From Polaromonas sp. 39-63-25 (GTDB lineage Bacteria; Pseudomonadota; Gammaproteobacteria; Burkholderiales; Burkholderiaceae_C): a stretch of 64,000 nt of DNA. Shown here piece after piece: positions 1 to 7,550 of the stretch. A program made the translations under genes and the position numbers. The notes beneath the pieces were generated by a model. The model saw nothing but the letters and a program-made list of their open reading frames with translations. It was not told where the DNA came from and made no database searches. The first letter of the stretch is position 1; every line of letters starts with the position of its first letter. The stretch spans positions 434,001-498,000 of the forward strand of contig NZ_NCJH01000006.1 of the NCBI RefSeq assembly GCF_002278925.1, read 5' to 3'.

Positions 1-731
1 GCTGCCGCGCGCCAATGCGGTGAAACGCGAACCCTGCAGCGCGGCCCACATCACCATCGGCCTGCAATGCGGCGGCTCCGACGGTTATTCGGGCATCAGC
101 GCGAATCCGGCGCTGGGCGCGGCGGTGGACCTGCTGGTGGCGCATGGCGGCACCGCCATCCTCAGCGAAACCCCTGAAATTTACGGCGCCGAGCACCTGC
201 TGACACGCCGCGCCGTGCGCCCCGACATCGCCGAAAAACTGATCGCCCGCATCAAGTGGTGGGAGCACTACACCGCCATCAACGAAGGCGAGATGAACAA
301 CAACCCCTCGCCCGGCAACAAGGCCGGTGGTCTGACGACCATTCTCGAAAAGTCGCTGGGCGCCGTAGCCAAGGGCGGTACCAGCAACCTCGAGGCGGTG
401 TACGAATACGCCGAACCCGTGGGCGCACACGGCTTTGTCTACATGGACACGCCGGGTTACGACCCGGTCAGCGCCACCGGCCAGGTGGCCGGCGGCGCCA
501 ACCTGATCTGCTTCACCACCGGACGCGGCTCGGCCTATGGCTGCGCGCCCTCGCCTTCGCTCAAGCTCGCCACCAACTCGGCGCTGTGGCAGCGCCAGGA
601 GGAGGACATGGACATCAACTGCGGCGAGATCATCGACGGCGGTGTGTCTGTGCAGGAAATGGGCCAAAAGCGAGCAACACGGCTATGGGCAAAACGAATT
701 TGTGCCCTGGCAAGTCGGCGCCGTGATGTGA
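1..731 (+). pseudogene. uxaA: Altronate dehydratase (UxaA family), 3' part, frameshifted near the C terminus
   Basis: The reading frame is open from the window edge and carries UxaA-family signatures: GLQCGGSDGYSG near the left edge, the segment EGEMNNNPSPGNKAGGL, MDTPGYDPVSATGQ, CFTTGRGSAYG and EEDMDINCGEI. Altronate dehydratase converts D-altronate to 2-keto-3-deoxygluconate in hexuronate breakdown. After GVSVQEMG (about 640-665) this frame runs on into unrelated residues to 790. The expected family ending, HGYGQNEFVPWQVGAVM followed by TGA at 729-731, is in the next frame (+1). The segment normally lying between these two parts (roughly 15-20 residues) is missing, so the defect looks like a short deletion of a length not divisible by three. 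The gene is either a recent pseudogene or carries an assembly error. The 5' part lies outside the window. The neighbouring oxidoreductases fit the same pathway. Confidence 0.8.
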
Positions 732-732
732 T

Positions 733-812
733 CCAGCTACTTTTTATATGCAAAAAACACTCCCAGCCCAATCACTGCAAGCGCAAGTAGCTACCGTTTT
801 AATAGCAGCCGG
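733..812 (-). repeat. Short interspersed repeat-like element overlapping a start codon
   Basis: Read on the minus strand, 750-807 resembles the element at 1840-1897. Both contain the order CTAT-AAA-TAGCT-TGCGCTT-TTGGGCTG with similar spacing. Such short AT/GC mosaic elements are common between genes in Comamonadaceae. This is recalled from general knowledge and was not searched. Here the element covers the ATG (748) and about the first 20 codons of the next gene. Confidence 0.5.
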
Positions 813-1812
813 CAGCACTGCCGATGAAGCCGCTGCCGTGGCGGCCAACCTGGTACTGGCCAACCTGAGCGGCCACGACTCCCACGGCGTGGGCATGCTG
901 CCGCGTTATGTGGACGCGGTGCTCGAGGGCGGCCTGCATCCCAACACCGGCGTGAAGGTGGTGCTCGACACCGGTTCGCTGCTCACGCTGGACGGCCAGC
1001 GCGGCTACGGCCAGATCGTCGGCCAGCAGGCCATGGCGCTGGGCATGGAACGCGCCAAAACCCATGGCAGCTGCATCATGACATTGGCCAACGCGCACCA
1101 CCTGGGGCGCATCGGGCACTTCGCCGAAATGGCCGTGGCCCAGGGGCTGGTGTCGCTGCATTTTGTCAACGTGCTGTCGCGCCCGGTGGTCGCACCTTTC
1201 GGCGGTGCCGATGGCCGCTACGGCACCAACCCCTGCTGCATCGGCATTCCGTTGGCGGGACGTGCACCTTTCGTCCTGGACTTCGCCACCAGCCGCGTGG
1301 CGCAAGGAAAAATGCGCGTCGCCCACAACGAAGGCCGGCGCGTGGAGCCCGGCACGCTGATCGACGAACACGGCCAGCCCACCACCGACCCCGGCGTGGT
1401 CGTGGTGCCGCAGAGCAATGGCCTGTTCGGCGCGCTGCTGGCCTTTGGCGAACACAAGGGTTACGGCATGGCCGTGGCCTGTGAACTGCTGGGCGGCGCG
1501 CTGACCGGCAGCGGCACCTGGCACAAGCCGACCGACCCGGCCGTGCGCGCGGTGATCAACGGCATGTTGACCATCCTGATCGACCCGGCCAGGCTAGCGA
1601 TCCAGGCCACGTTTGAGCAGGAAGCGCTGGCTTTTGTCGACTGGCTCCAGGCCGGGCCAGTGGCGCCGGGATTTGACGCGGTGCAGATCGCCGGTGACCC
1701 GGAGCGGGCCTATCGCGCGCAGCGGCAGGACCGTGGCATCGCGGTCGATGCCCAGACCTGGCAGGAGATCGTGGCCGCGGGCCGCAAGGTCGGGGTGTCG
1801 CTGCCCGACTGA
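748..1812 (+). CDS. Malate/L-lactate dehydrogenase family (Ldh_2) oxidoreductase, HcxB-like
   Basis: This 354-residue protein belongs to the Ldh_2 family of NAD(P)-dependent 2-hydroxyacid dehydrogenases, which have a fold distinct from classical lactate dehydrogenase. The family signature GHDSHGVGMLPRYV lies near residues 44-57 and contains the catalytic-region histidines. Further marks are NAHHLGRIGHFAE, RYGTNPCCIGIP and the FGEHKGYGMA segment. The closest family I recognise is E. coli hydroxycarboxylate dehydrogenase B (YbiC/HcxB), but malate, ureidoglycolate and imine-reducing members look similar, so the substrate is open. It starts 17 bases after the remnant uxaA stop and is followed by an oxidoreductase gene, which suggests a sugar-acid catabolic operon. 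The N-terminal residues AQSLQAQVATVLIAAG align with the family yet are encoded by a repeat-like element. Confidence 0.8.
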   Translation: MQKTLPAQSLQAQVATVLIAAGSTADEAAAVAANLVLANLSGHDSHGVGMLPRYVDAVLEGGLHPNTGVKVVLDTGSLLTLDGQRGYGQIVGQQAMALGMERAKTHGSCIMTLANAHHLGRIGHFAEMAVAQGLVSLHFVNVLSRPVVAPFGGADGRYGTNPCCIGIPLAGRAPFVLDFATSRVAQGKMRVAHNEGRRVEPGTLIDEHGQPTTDPGVVVVPQSNGLFGALLAFGEHKGYGMAVACELLGGALTGSGTWHKPTDPAVRAVINGMLTILIDPARLAIQATFEQEALAFVDWLQAGPVAPGFDAVQIAGDPERAYRAQRQDRGIAVDAQTWQEIVAAGRKVGVSLPD

Positions 1813-1839
1813 CGCCTTCCGACCGCCGCCCACCTGAAA

Positions 1840-1897
1840 CTATGAAATTGATAGCTGCCTGCGCTTATCTGGTTTGGGCTGAAGGCCAAAATGACCA
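1840..1897 (+). repeat. Short interspersed repeat-like element between two oxidoreductase genes
   Basis: The segment carries CTATGAAATTGATAGCTGCC, TGCGCTTATC and TTTGGGCTGAAGGCC in order, the same blocks as the reverse complement of 750-807. It fills most of the 78-base gap before the next gene, and the start codon at 1891 sits at its end. Confidence 0.5.
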
Positions 1898-3327
1898 TGA
1901 AGTCCGCTGAAGCGGCGCCCCGGTTGGGCAGCGCCTGCCTGCCCGTCCTCGCTACGCGCGGCATCCCGGTCCCGACCTACCCGCGCCAGGGCACGCCCGG
2001 CGTCGTGCACCTCGGGCTGGGCGCTTTCCACCGCGCGCATCAGGCGCTGGTTTTTGATGCGCTGCTGCAGCGCGGCGACACGCGCTGGGGCGTGCTCGGC
2101 GTGGCCATGCGCAGCACGCAACTGGCCGATGCCTTGAGCGCGCAGGACGGCCTGTACGCGGTGCAGGTGGCCAGCCGCGCCGGCAGCCAATGGCAGGTCG
2201 GCGGCGCGATCTGGCAGACCGCCGTGGCCGCGCGCGAGCCGGCCCGGGTGGTACAGGCGCTGGCGGCGCCCGCCACGCGCTGGGTCACGCTGACCGTCAC
2301 GGAAAAAGGCTACGGGCCGGCACTAGCCGAACTGTTGGTGCAGGGGCTGGCGGCGCGCCACGCCGCAGGCCTGCCGGGCCTGACGCTGGCGTCCTGCGAC
2401 AACCTGGCGCACAACGGGCGCCAGCTGCAGGCGCTGTGTGTCAACAAGGCGCAGGTGGACAACCCGGCGCTCGCGCAATGGATCAACAGCCGCTGCGCTT
2501 TTCCCGACAGCATGGTGGACCGCATCGTCCCCGCGGCCACGCCGCAGCGGCTGGCTGCCGCCGCGCAGGCGCTGGGCGTGGCAGACCAGGCGGCGCTGGG
2601 CACCGAGGCCTTCTGGGAGTGGGTAATCGAACGGCGCTTTGCCGACCCGGGCGATGCCGAGGTGCTGGCCGCCGCCGGCGTGACGGTGGTGGACGACGTG
2701 GCCCCGTTCGAGGACGCCAAGCTGCGCCTGCTCAACGGCAGCCACACGGCCATGGCCTGTCTGGGCGCGGTGGCCGGCTGGCCGGTGATCGGCGAATGCA
2801 TCACACAGCCGGCGGTGCGGCGCTTCATCCACGGCCTGATGACGCAGGAAGTCGGCCCGCAACTGGCACGCCCGGACTGGGCGGGCTACCGGGACGCCCT
2901 GCTTGCACGGTTTGCCAACCCCGCGCTGCAACACAGCGTGCACCAGATCGCCACCGATTCCTCGCAAAAAATTCCGCAGCGCTGGCCGCCCTCGGTGCTG
3001 GGCGCGCTGCGCGCCGGCCTGCCTGTGGATCGCCTCGCGTTTGCCGCAGCGGGCTGGATGCGTTATGTGCGCGGCCACGATGAGCAGGGAACACCTTATG
3101 CGATGAACGACCCGATGGCCGGCGAACTGCAGGCGCTGGCGTTGGCCCATGCCGGCGATGCCGCAGCCACCGTGCAGGCGCTGGGCACATTGCGGGTGAT
3201 CTGGGGCGAGGCCCTGCCGGGCAACACGCAATGGCTGGCACTGGTGGCCCGGCAGCTGGACCGCATTCACCGGCTCGGGGTTCTGGCGGCGCTGGCGCAG
3301 CTGCAGGCCGAGCTGGACGGCGCCTGA
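1891..3327 (+). CDS. uxuB: Mannitol dehydrogenase family protein, probable fructuronate/mannonate oxidoreductase
   Basis: The 478-residue protein has the layout of the polyol-specific long-chain dehydrogenases (UxuB, UxaB, MtlD; UxuB of E. coli is about 486 residues). The N-terminal nucleotide-binding region holds VVHLGLGAFHRAHQALV. The C-terminal catalytic domain holds the family segment KLRLLNGSHTAMACLG, in which K and H are active-site residues of the family, and DSSQKIPQRWPPS. UxuB reduces D-fructuronate to D-mannonate with NADH. Assignment to UxuB rather than UxaB (tagaturonate) or mannitol dehydrogenase rests on general resemblance and on the uxaA neighbour. A second ATG at 1897 is an equally possible start. 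Translation starts at the edge of a repeat-like element. Confidence 0.75.
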   Translation: MTMKSAEAAPRLGSACLPVLATRGIPVPTYPRQGTPGVVHLGLGAFHRAHQALVFDALLQRGDTRWGVLGVAMRSTQLADALSAQDGLYAVQVASRAGSQWQVGGAIWQTAVAAREPARVVQALAAPATRWVTLTVTEKGYGPALAELLVQGLAARHAAGLPGLTLASCDNLAHNGRQLQALCVNKAQVDNPALAQWINSRCAFPDSMVDRIVPAATPQRLAAAAQALGVADQAALGTEAFWEWVIERRFADPGDAEVLAAAGVTVVDDVAPFEDAKLRLLNGSHTAMACLGAVAGWPVIGECITQPAVRRFIHGLMTQEVGPQLARPDWAGYRDALLARFANPALQHSVHQIATDSSQKIPQRWPPSVLGALRAGLPVDRLAFAAAGWMRYVRGHDEQGTPYAMNDPMAGELQALALAHAGDAAATVQALGTLRVIWGEALPGNTQWLALVARQLDRIHRLGVLAALAQLQAELDGA

Positions 3328-3366
3328 GCCCTTGGCCGGTGCCCCAGCGTTGTGAACGAAATCGGC

Positions 3367-3406
3367 CGCCAGCCCTTAGAGGGCGGGCGCAAGCTGCTCT
3401 CTTTTT
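3367..3406 (+). terminator. Weak candidate terminator after uxuB
   Basis: A CGCC/CCCT stem pairs with AGGG/GGCG around a TAG loop (3367-3389). A run of five T follows at 3402-3406, about 12 bases later. The spacing is poor for a classical terminator, so this is a weak call. Confidence 0.2.
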
Positions 3407-3415
3407 GGAAGTGAG

Positions 3416-4051
3416 TTAAGCCAGCACCACGGCCAGGCTGGCGTCGAGGTGCTCGGTCGGCAGGCGCTTGAAGCCTGAACGCGAGAAGCGCTGCAGGCGG
3501 CCCATCATGAAGGCCACAATGACCGAAGCTTGGACCTGCGCCTGGACGGTCGGTGTGGCGGTGCCGTCGGCCCCGGCCGCATCGCGCAGGTTTTGCTTGA
3601 GGCTGGACTCGAGCTTGTCGAAAAACTGGTTCATGCGCTCCTGCAGGCGTTCGTTTTCGAACACCAGGGCGTCGCCGGCCATGACGCGCGTCATGCCCGG
3701 GTTTTTTTCGGCAAACTGCAGCAGCATGATGACCAGCCTGCGGGTACGCTGCGCCGGGTCGGTCTCGCGTTCGGCGATCTGGTTGACCAGGGTGAACACG
3801 GTCTGCTCGATGAACTCGATCAGGCCCTCAAACATCTGGGCCTTGCTGGCAAAGTGGCGGTACAGCGCCGCCTCGCTGACCTCGAGCCGGGCCGCCAGGG
3901 CCGAGGTGGTGATGCGCTCCGAACCGGGCTGCTCCAGCATGGTCGCCAGCGCCTGCAGGATCTGCACGCGGCGCTCGCCCGGCTTGGGGCGCTTGCGCGG
4001 CGCAGCCGGCGTGGAGAGCTCGGGACTCACATCAGACTCAAACTCGGACAT
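3416..4051 (-). CDS. slmA: TetR-family regulator, nucleoid occlusion factor SlmA type
   Basis: With the ATG at 4051 the product is 211 residues, close to E. coli SlmA (198); upstream in-frame extension is not family-like. The N-terminal DNA-binding part reads KPGERRVQILQALATML, TTSALAARLEVSEAALYRHF and KAQMFEGLIEFIE, matching SlmA in the helix-turn-helix and the following helix. The all-helical C-terminal domain includes ENPGMTRVM-like and RLQRFSRSGFKRLP segments. SlmA binds sites spread over the chromosome and blocks FtsZ rings over the nucleoid. In E. coli the gene sits near pyrE; here it is close to argB, separated by a two-component system read in the same direction. Confidence 0.85.
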   Translation of the reverse strand: MSEFESDVSPELSTPAAPRKRPKPGERRVQILQALATMLEQPGSERITTSALAARLEVSEAALYRHFASKAQMFEGLIEFIEQTVFTLVNQIAERETDPAQRTRRLVIMLLQFAEKNPGMTRVMAGDALVFENERLQERMNQFFDKLESSLKQNLRDAAGADGTATPTVQAQVQASVIVAFMMGRLQRFSRSGFKRLPTEHLDASLAVVLA

Positions 4052-4201
4052 AGGGCATGCAGTGCGTTGTTGTAAGAGATGTTTCAAAAACTGGGCCGAC
4101 GCTTTGGATTCTCGCACAGCCAGAGGGGGCTTTCGGACGACGCCGGTCAGGGGCAAACCCGTGTGCCAGGCCCTGCCGCGGCGCGGTTTTTGCCCGGCCT
4201 C

Positions 4202-5695
4202 TCAGGCCGGGGAACGCATGACCAGCCGCACCCGCAGGCCCGAGGCGACGCCATCCCGGCTGCCGGCGGCCTCCAGCATCAGCTGCGCCCGGTGCACGCG
4301 CGCGATCTCGTCGGCAATCGCCAGCCCCAGCCCGTTGCCCTCCCCGCCCGTGCCGGGCACCCGGTAAAACCGTTCCAGCACCCGGGCGCGCTCGGCGGCG
4401 GGGATGCCCGGCCCATCGTCTTCCACCTCGAGAAAAACCAGTGCCTCGCCCGCAGCGCCCTGCGCCTCCAGCGGGCCGCAGCGTATCGTGACCGTGCCGC
4501 CCGGCGCCGTGTAGCGGACAGCGTTGTCCACCAGGTTGCCGAGCAGTTCGCGCAGCAGCCACTCGTGGCCGGAGACCTGGGCAAAATACACCTCCAGCCC
4601 CAAGTCGATGCCTTTGGCAGAGGCCGCGTCCAGGTGCAGGGCCAGCACCGACTCGCACAGGTCCTTGAGGTCCACCCGATGCACCGGCTGGCCCGCCATG
4701 TGGGAGGCGTCGGCCCGCGAAAGGGCCAGCAGCTGGTTGGCCAGCTGCGAGGTGCGCCGGGTGGCGCTGCGCAGCGCCATGATCTTGTCGGCCGACAGGG
4801 TCAGTTGCCTGCCTGCCGCGGGCGCCATGGCCGCCTGCGCCCAGGCCTCCACTTGGGCCTGCAGCCCCGCCAGCGGGGTGCGCAGCTGGTGCGCAGCATC
4901 GGCCACAAAGCGGCGCTGACCCTCGGCCTGGTCGTTGACCAGCGCAAACAGGCGGTTCAGCGAGGCCACCAGCGGCCGCACTTCGCCCGGCGTGCTCTGC
5001 GGGTCGATGGCACTGAGGTCACGCGGAGACCGGCGCTCAACCGCTTCCTTGAGCGCCAGCAACGGCCGCAAGGCCCGGGTGACGGCCCAGTTGACGGCCA
5101 GGGCAGCGGCCAGCACCAGAATCAGGTTGGGCAGCAACACCTTGAAAACCACCGAGCGCACCCACTGCTGGCGGGCGTCCGAACCATCGGCCAGCTGCAG
5201 GATCAGCTCACCCGCCGCGGTTCTGACACGTTGCGCCACCACCCGGTAGGTGACGCCGTTTTCCTCCATGCTGTGAAACTCGGGCTCGCGGGTGGTGGGC
5301 ACCACCATGCTGATCCAGGCATCGCCGGTCAGAAAACGGCCCTCGGCATCCGACACCCGGTAACCGGCAAACCCGGTGCGCGCCTTGATGAACTCCTCGA
5401 CCGGCGGCGCCAGCAACATCACCGGGCTGTCGTCGGCCGTGCGGCCGGACGCGAGCACCGAGTCGGCCAGCAGGGGCGCCAGGCGCCGCAGTTGCTGGTC
5501 CTGCTGCAGGGCGGCATTGCCCGCCGCCTCGTAGTCGAAGTAAATGCTCACCAAGGCAAACAGGCTCAGGGGAGCCAGCAGCAGCAGCAGCAGGCGGCGC
5601 TGCAGCCCGGACTTCATGGCCGCAGGCACCCTCAACGCAACGGCTTTTTCCGCGACAGCCGCCTTGGCCGGGTCAGCGCCAGTGTTCTCACGCAT
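4202..5695 (-). CDS. Sensor histidine kinase of the TctE/QseC type
   Basis: The 497-residue membrane sensor has a transmembrane segment at about 33-52, a periplasmic domain of about 130 residues (2CSK_N type) and a second segment at about 185-205. A HAMP-like linker then leads to the kinase core. The phospho-accepting histidine is H269 in VADAAHQLRTPLAG. The N box is ELLGNLVDNAVRYT, the G1 box EDDGPGIP and the G2 box GEGNGLGLAIADE, so all catalytic motifs are present. The partner regulator ends 9 bases upstream. A later start at Met27 (5617), just before the first membrane helix, is possible. TctE senses tricarboxylates and QseC senses catecholamines and quorum signals; nothing here decides the ligand. 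Confidence 0.88.
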   Translation of the reverse strand: MRENTGADPAKAAVAEKAVALRVPAAMKSGLQRRLLLLLLAPLSLFALVSIYFDYEAAGNAALQQDQQLRRLAPLLADSVLASGRTADDSPVMLLAPPVEEFIKARTGFAGYRVSDAEGRFLTGDAWISMVVPTTREPEFHSMEENGVTYRVVAQRVRTAAGELILQLADGSDARQQWVRSVVFKVLLPNLILVLAAALAVNWAVTRALRPLLALKEAVERRSPRDLSAIDPQSTPGEVRPLVASLNRLFALVNDQAEGQRRFVADAAHQLRTPLAGLQAQVEAWAQAAMAPAAGRQLTLSADKIMALRSATRRTSQLANQLLALSRADASHMAGQPVHRVDLKDLCESVLALHLDAASAKGIDLGLEVYFAQVSGHEWLLRELLGNLVDNAVRYTAPGGTVTIRCGPLEAQGAAGEALVFLEVEDDGPGIPAAERARVLERFYRVPGTGGEGNGLGLAIADEIARVHRAQLMLEAAGSRDGVASGLRVRLVMRSPA

Positions 5696-5704
5696 CAGGG
5701 CAGT

Positions 5705-6400
5705 CTACCCAACCGGCGCGTCCAGCGACTCGCCGCCCACCAGCTCCAGCCGGTAACCAAAGCCGCGAATGGACCGCAGTGCGATGCCGTGCGGCTCCAG
5801 CTTGCCACGCAGGCGCGAGACGTAGACCTCGATCGCGTTGGGGGTGATTTCCTTGTCCCAGCCGGTCAGCGCGGCGAGCAGTTTTTCCTTGCTGGCAGGT
5901 TTGGGCGCGTGAATCAGCAAATACTCCATCACCGTCCATTCGCGCGGTCCCAGATCGATCAGCTGGCCGTTGGCGCGCGCCTGGCGGTTCGCCGAGTCGA
6001 GCTCCAGTGCGCCAAAACTCAAAATGGCGCTGGTGGCCGCCTGCGAGCGGCGCAGCAGCGCACGCAGGCGCGCCAGCAACTCGGGCAGTTCAAAGGGTTT
6101 GACCATGTAGTCGTCCGCCCCCAGGTCCAGGCCTTGCACCCGGTCCTCCAGGGCGTCGCGCGCCGTGAGGATCAGCACCGGCATGGCCAGCCCGCGGCTG
6201 CGCAGCCGGCGCGTGAGCTCCAGCCCGTCGATTTTGGGCAGGCCGATGTCGATGATGGCGGCGTCAAAATTCTCGCCCTGCAACACCTCTTCGGCACGCT
6301 CGGCACTGCCGACCCAGTCGACCGCGTAACCGGCGTCGCTGAGCCCCAGCTTGATGCCGCTGGCCAGCATGACGTCGTCTTCAACGAGGAGCAATCTCAT
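5705..6400 (-). CDS. OmpR/PhoB-family response regulator, partner of the adjacent kinase
   Basis: The 231-residue regulator has a receiver domain (1-120) with the acidic pair in VEDDV, the phosphorylated D51 in IIDIGLP, a T in LILTARD and the lysine of YMVKPFELPE. A winged-helix DNA-binding domain follows at about 128-222 with GPREWTVMEYLL, EVYVSRLRGKL and IRGFGYRLE. It is the first gene of a regulator-kinase pair. It resembles TctD and QseB. Target genes cannot be read from the sequence. Confidence 0.9.
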   Translation of the reverse strand: MRLLLVEDDVMLASGIKLGLSDAGYAVDWVGSAERAEEVLQGENFDAAIIDIGLPKIDGLELTRRLRSRGLAMPVLILTARDALEDRVQGLDLGADDYMVKPFELPELLARLRALLRRSQAATSAILSFGALELDSANRQARANGQLIDLGPREWTVMEYLLIHAPKPASKEKLLAALTGWDKEITPNAIEVYVSRLRGKLEPHGIALRSIRGFGYRLELVGGESLDAPVG

Positions 6401-6475
6401 AAAGCCTCGATCAAAGTTGGAAAACGCGTTCAGGAAGCGTAGCGAGCGGCTGTCAGGCTAGGCGCACGGAGCGCA

Positions 6476-6510
6476 GCAATCGGAATGTGCTTGACGCACA
6501 TGAGGATTGC
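6476..6510. repeat. Strong hairpin between argB and the response-regulator gene
   Basis: GCAATC (6476-6481) pairs with GATTGC (6505-6510) and ATGTGC (6485-6490) pairs with GCACAT (6496-6501) around the loop TTGAC, leaving a 3x3 internal loop. There is no T run on either side in the right place, so it is not a standard terminator. It lies in the 162-base gap 6401-6562, which holds nothing else I recognise. Confidence 0.55.
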
Positions 6511-6562
6511 GAGCACCGCGCAACAACGCATGGCAGACGCGCAGTAGCTTCATGGGCGCGTT

Positions 6563-7474
6563 TTAATGCGATCGGATCATGGTGCCGTAGGCCTGATCGG
6601 TCAGGATCTCCAGCAGCATGGCATGCGGCACGCGGCCGTCGATGATGTGCACCGAGTTCACGCCGCTTTTGGCCGCGTCCAGCGCACCCTCGATCTTGGG
6701 CAGCATGCCGCCGGAGATGGTGCCGTCGGCAAACAGGTCGTCGATTTCGCGGGCGCTGAGATCGGTCAGCAGCTCGCCGGCCTTGTTGAGAACACCTGGG
6801 GTGTTTGTCAGCAGCACCAGCTTTTCTGCCTTCAGCACAATGGCCAGCTTGCCCGCCACCACGTCGGCGTTGATGTTGTAGCTTTCATTGTGCTCGCCAA
6901 AGCCGATCGGGCTGATCACGGGAATGAAAGCATCGTCCTGCAGCGCCTTGACGACACTGGGGTCGATGCTGAGAATGTCGCCGACAAAGCCGATGTCGTG
7001 CTCCTTGGCCGGGTCGTCCTTGTCGACCATCTTGAGTTTCTGCGCCCGGATCAGGCCGCCGTCGCGCCCCGTCAGGCCCACCGCCTTGCCGCCGGCCTGG
7101 TTGATCAGGCCCACGATGTCCTGCTGCACCTGGCCTGCCAGCACCCACTCCACCACTTCCATGGTTTCCTCGTCGGTGACGCGCATGCCCTGGACGAATT
7201 GCCCCTTTTTGCCGAGACGGTTCAGTGCCGTTTCAATCTGCGGCCCGCCGCCATGCACCACCACCGGGTTCATGCCCACCAGCTTGAGCAGCACCACGTC
7301 CTCGGCAAAGTCTGCCTGCAAGGCCGGGTCCGTCATGGCATTGCCGCCGTACTTGATGACCAGCGTCTTGCCGTGGAACTTGCGGATGTAAGGCAGCGCC
7401 TGCGCCAGAATTTCGGCCTTGTCGCGCGGGCCTACGTGGGAGAGGTCGGGGTCCGGGGAAGAGATGGTCGTCAT
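6563..7474 (-). CDS. argB: Acetylglutamate kinase
   Basis: This is the second step of arginine synthesis: ATP-dependent phosphorylation of N-acetyl-L-glutamate in the cytoplasm. The 303-residue product carries all the amino-acid-kinase motifs: VIKYGGNAM near the N terminus (catalytic lysine), [10 protein letters not shown], the [17 protein letters not shown] segment, [12 protein letters not shown] and [13 protein letters not shown] (second catalytic lysine). I chose the ATG at 7474; the in-frame sequence upstream does not look like the family. The 76 bases to the next gene probably hold its promoter. It is a single-copy housekeeping gene and marks the left border of the polysaccharide cluster. 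Confidence 0.96.
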   Translation of the reverse strand: MTTISSPDPDLSHVGPRDKAEILAQALPYIRKFHGKTLVIKYGGNAMTDPALQADFAEDVVLLKLVGMNPVVVHGGGPQIETALNRLGKKGQFVQGMRVTDEETMEVVEWVLAGQVQQDIVGLINQAGGKAVGLTGRDGGLIRAQKLKMVDKDDPAKEHDIGFVGDILSIDPSVVKALQDDAFIPVISPIGFGEHNESYNINADVVAGKLAIVLKAEKLVLLTNTPGVLNKAGELLTDLSAREIDDLFADGTISGGMLPKIEGALDAAKSGVNSVHIIDGRVPHAMLLEILTDQAYGTMIRSH

Positions 7475-7550
7475 TGCGGCGGGCCTTGAATAAAGAAGAA
7501 GGGAAATTCCTGAATTGTGCCGCATGCACAACAAAATCTCCGAATACGCA

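Noticed and set aside
4079-6442. A 787-codon open frame on the plus strand
   Set aside because: It is antisense to the histidine kinase and response regulator, is rich in Arg/Gln/His as expected of a high-GC shadow frame, and has no domain.
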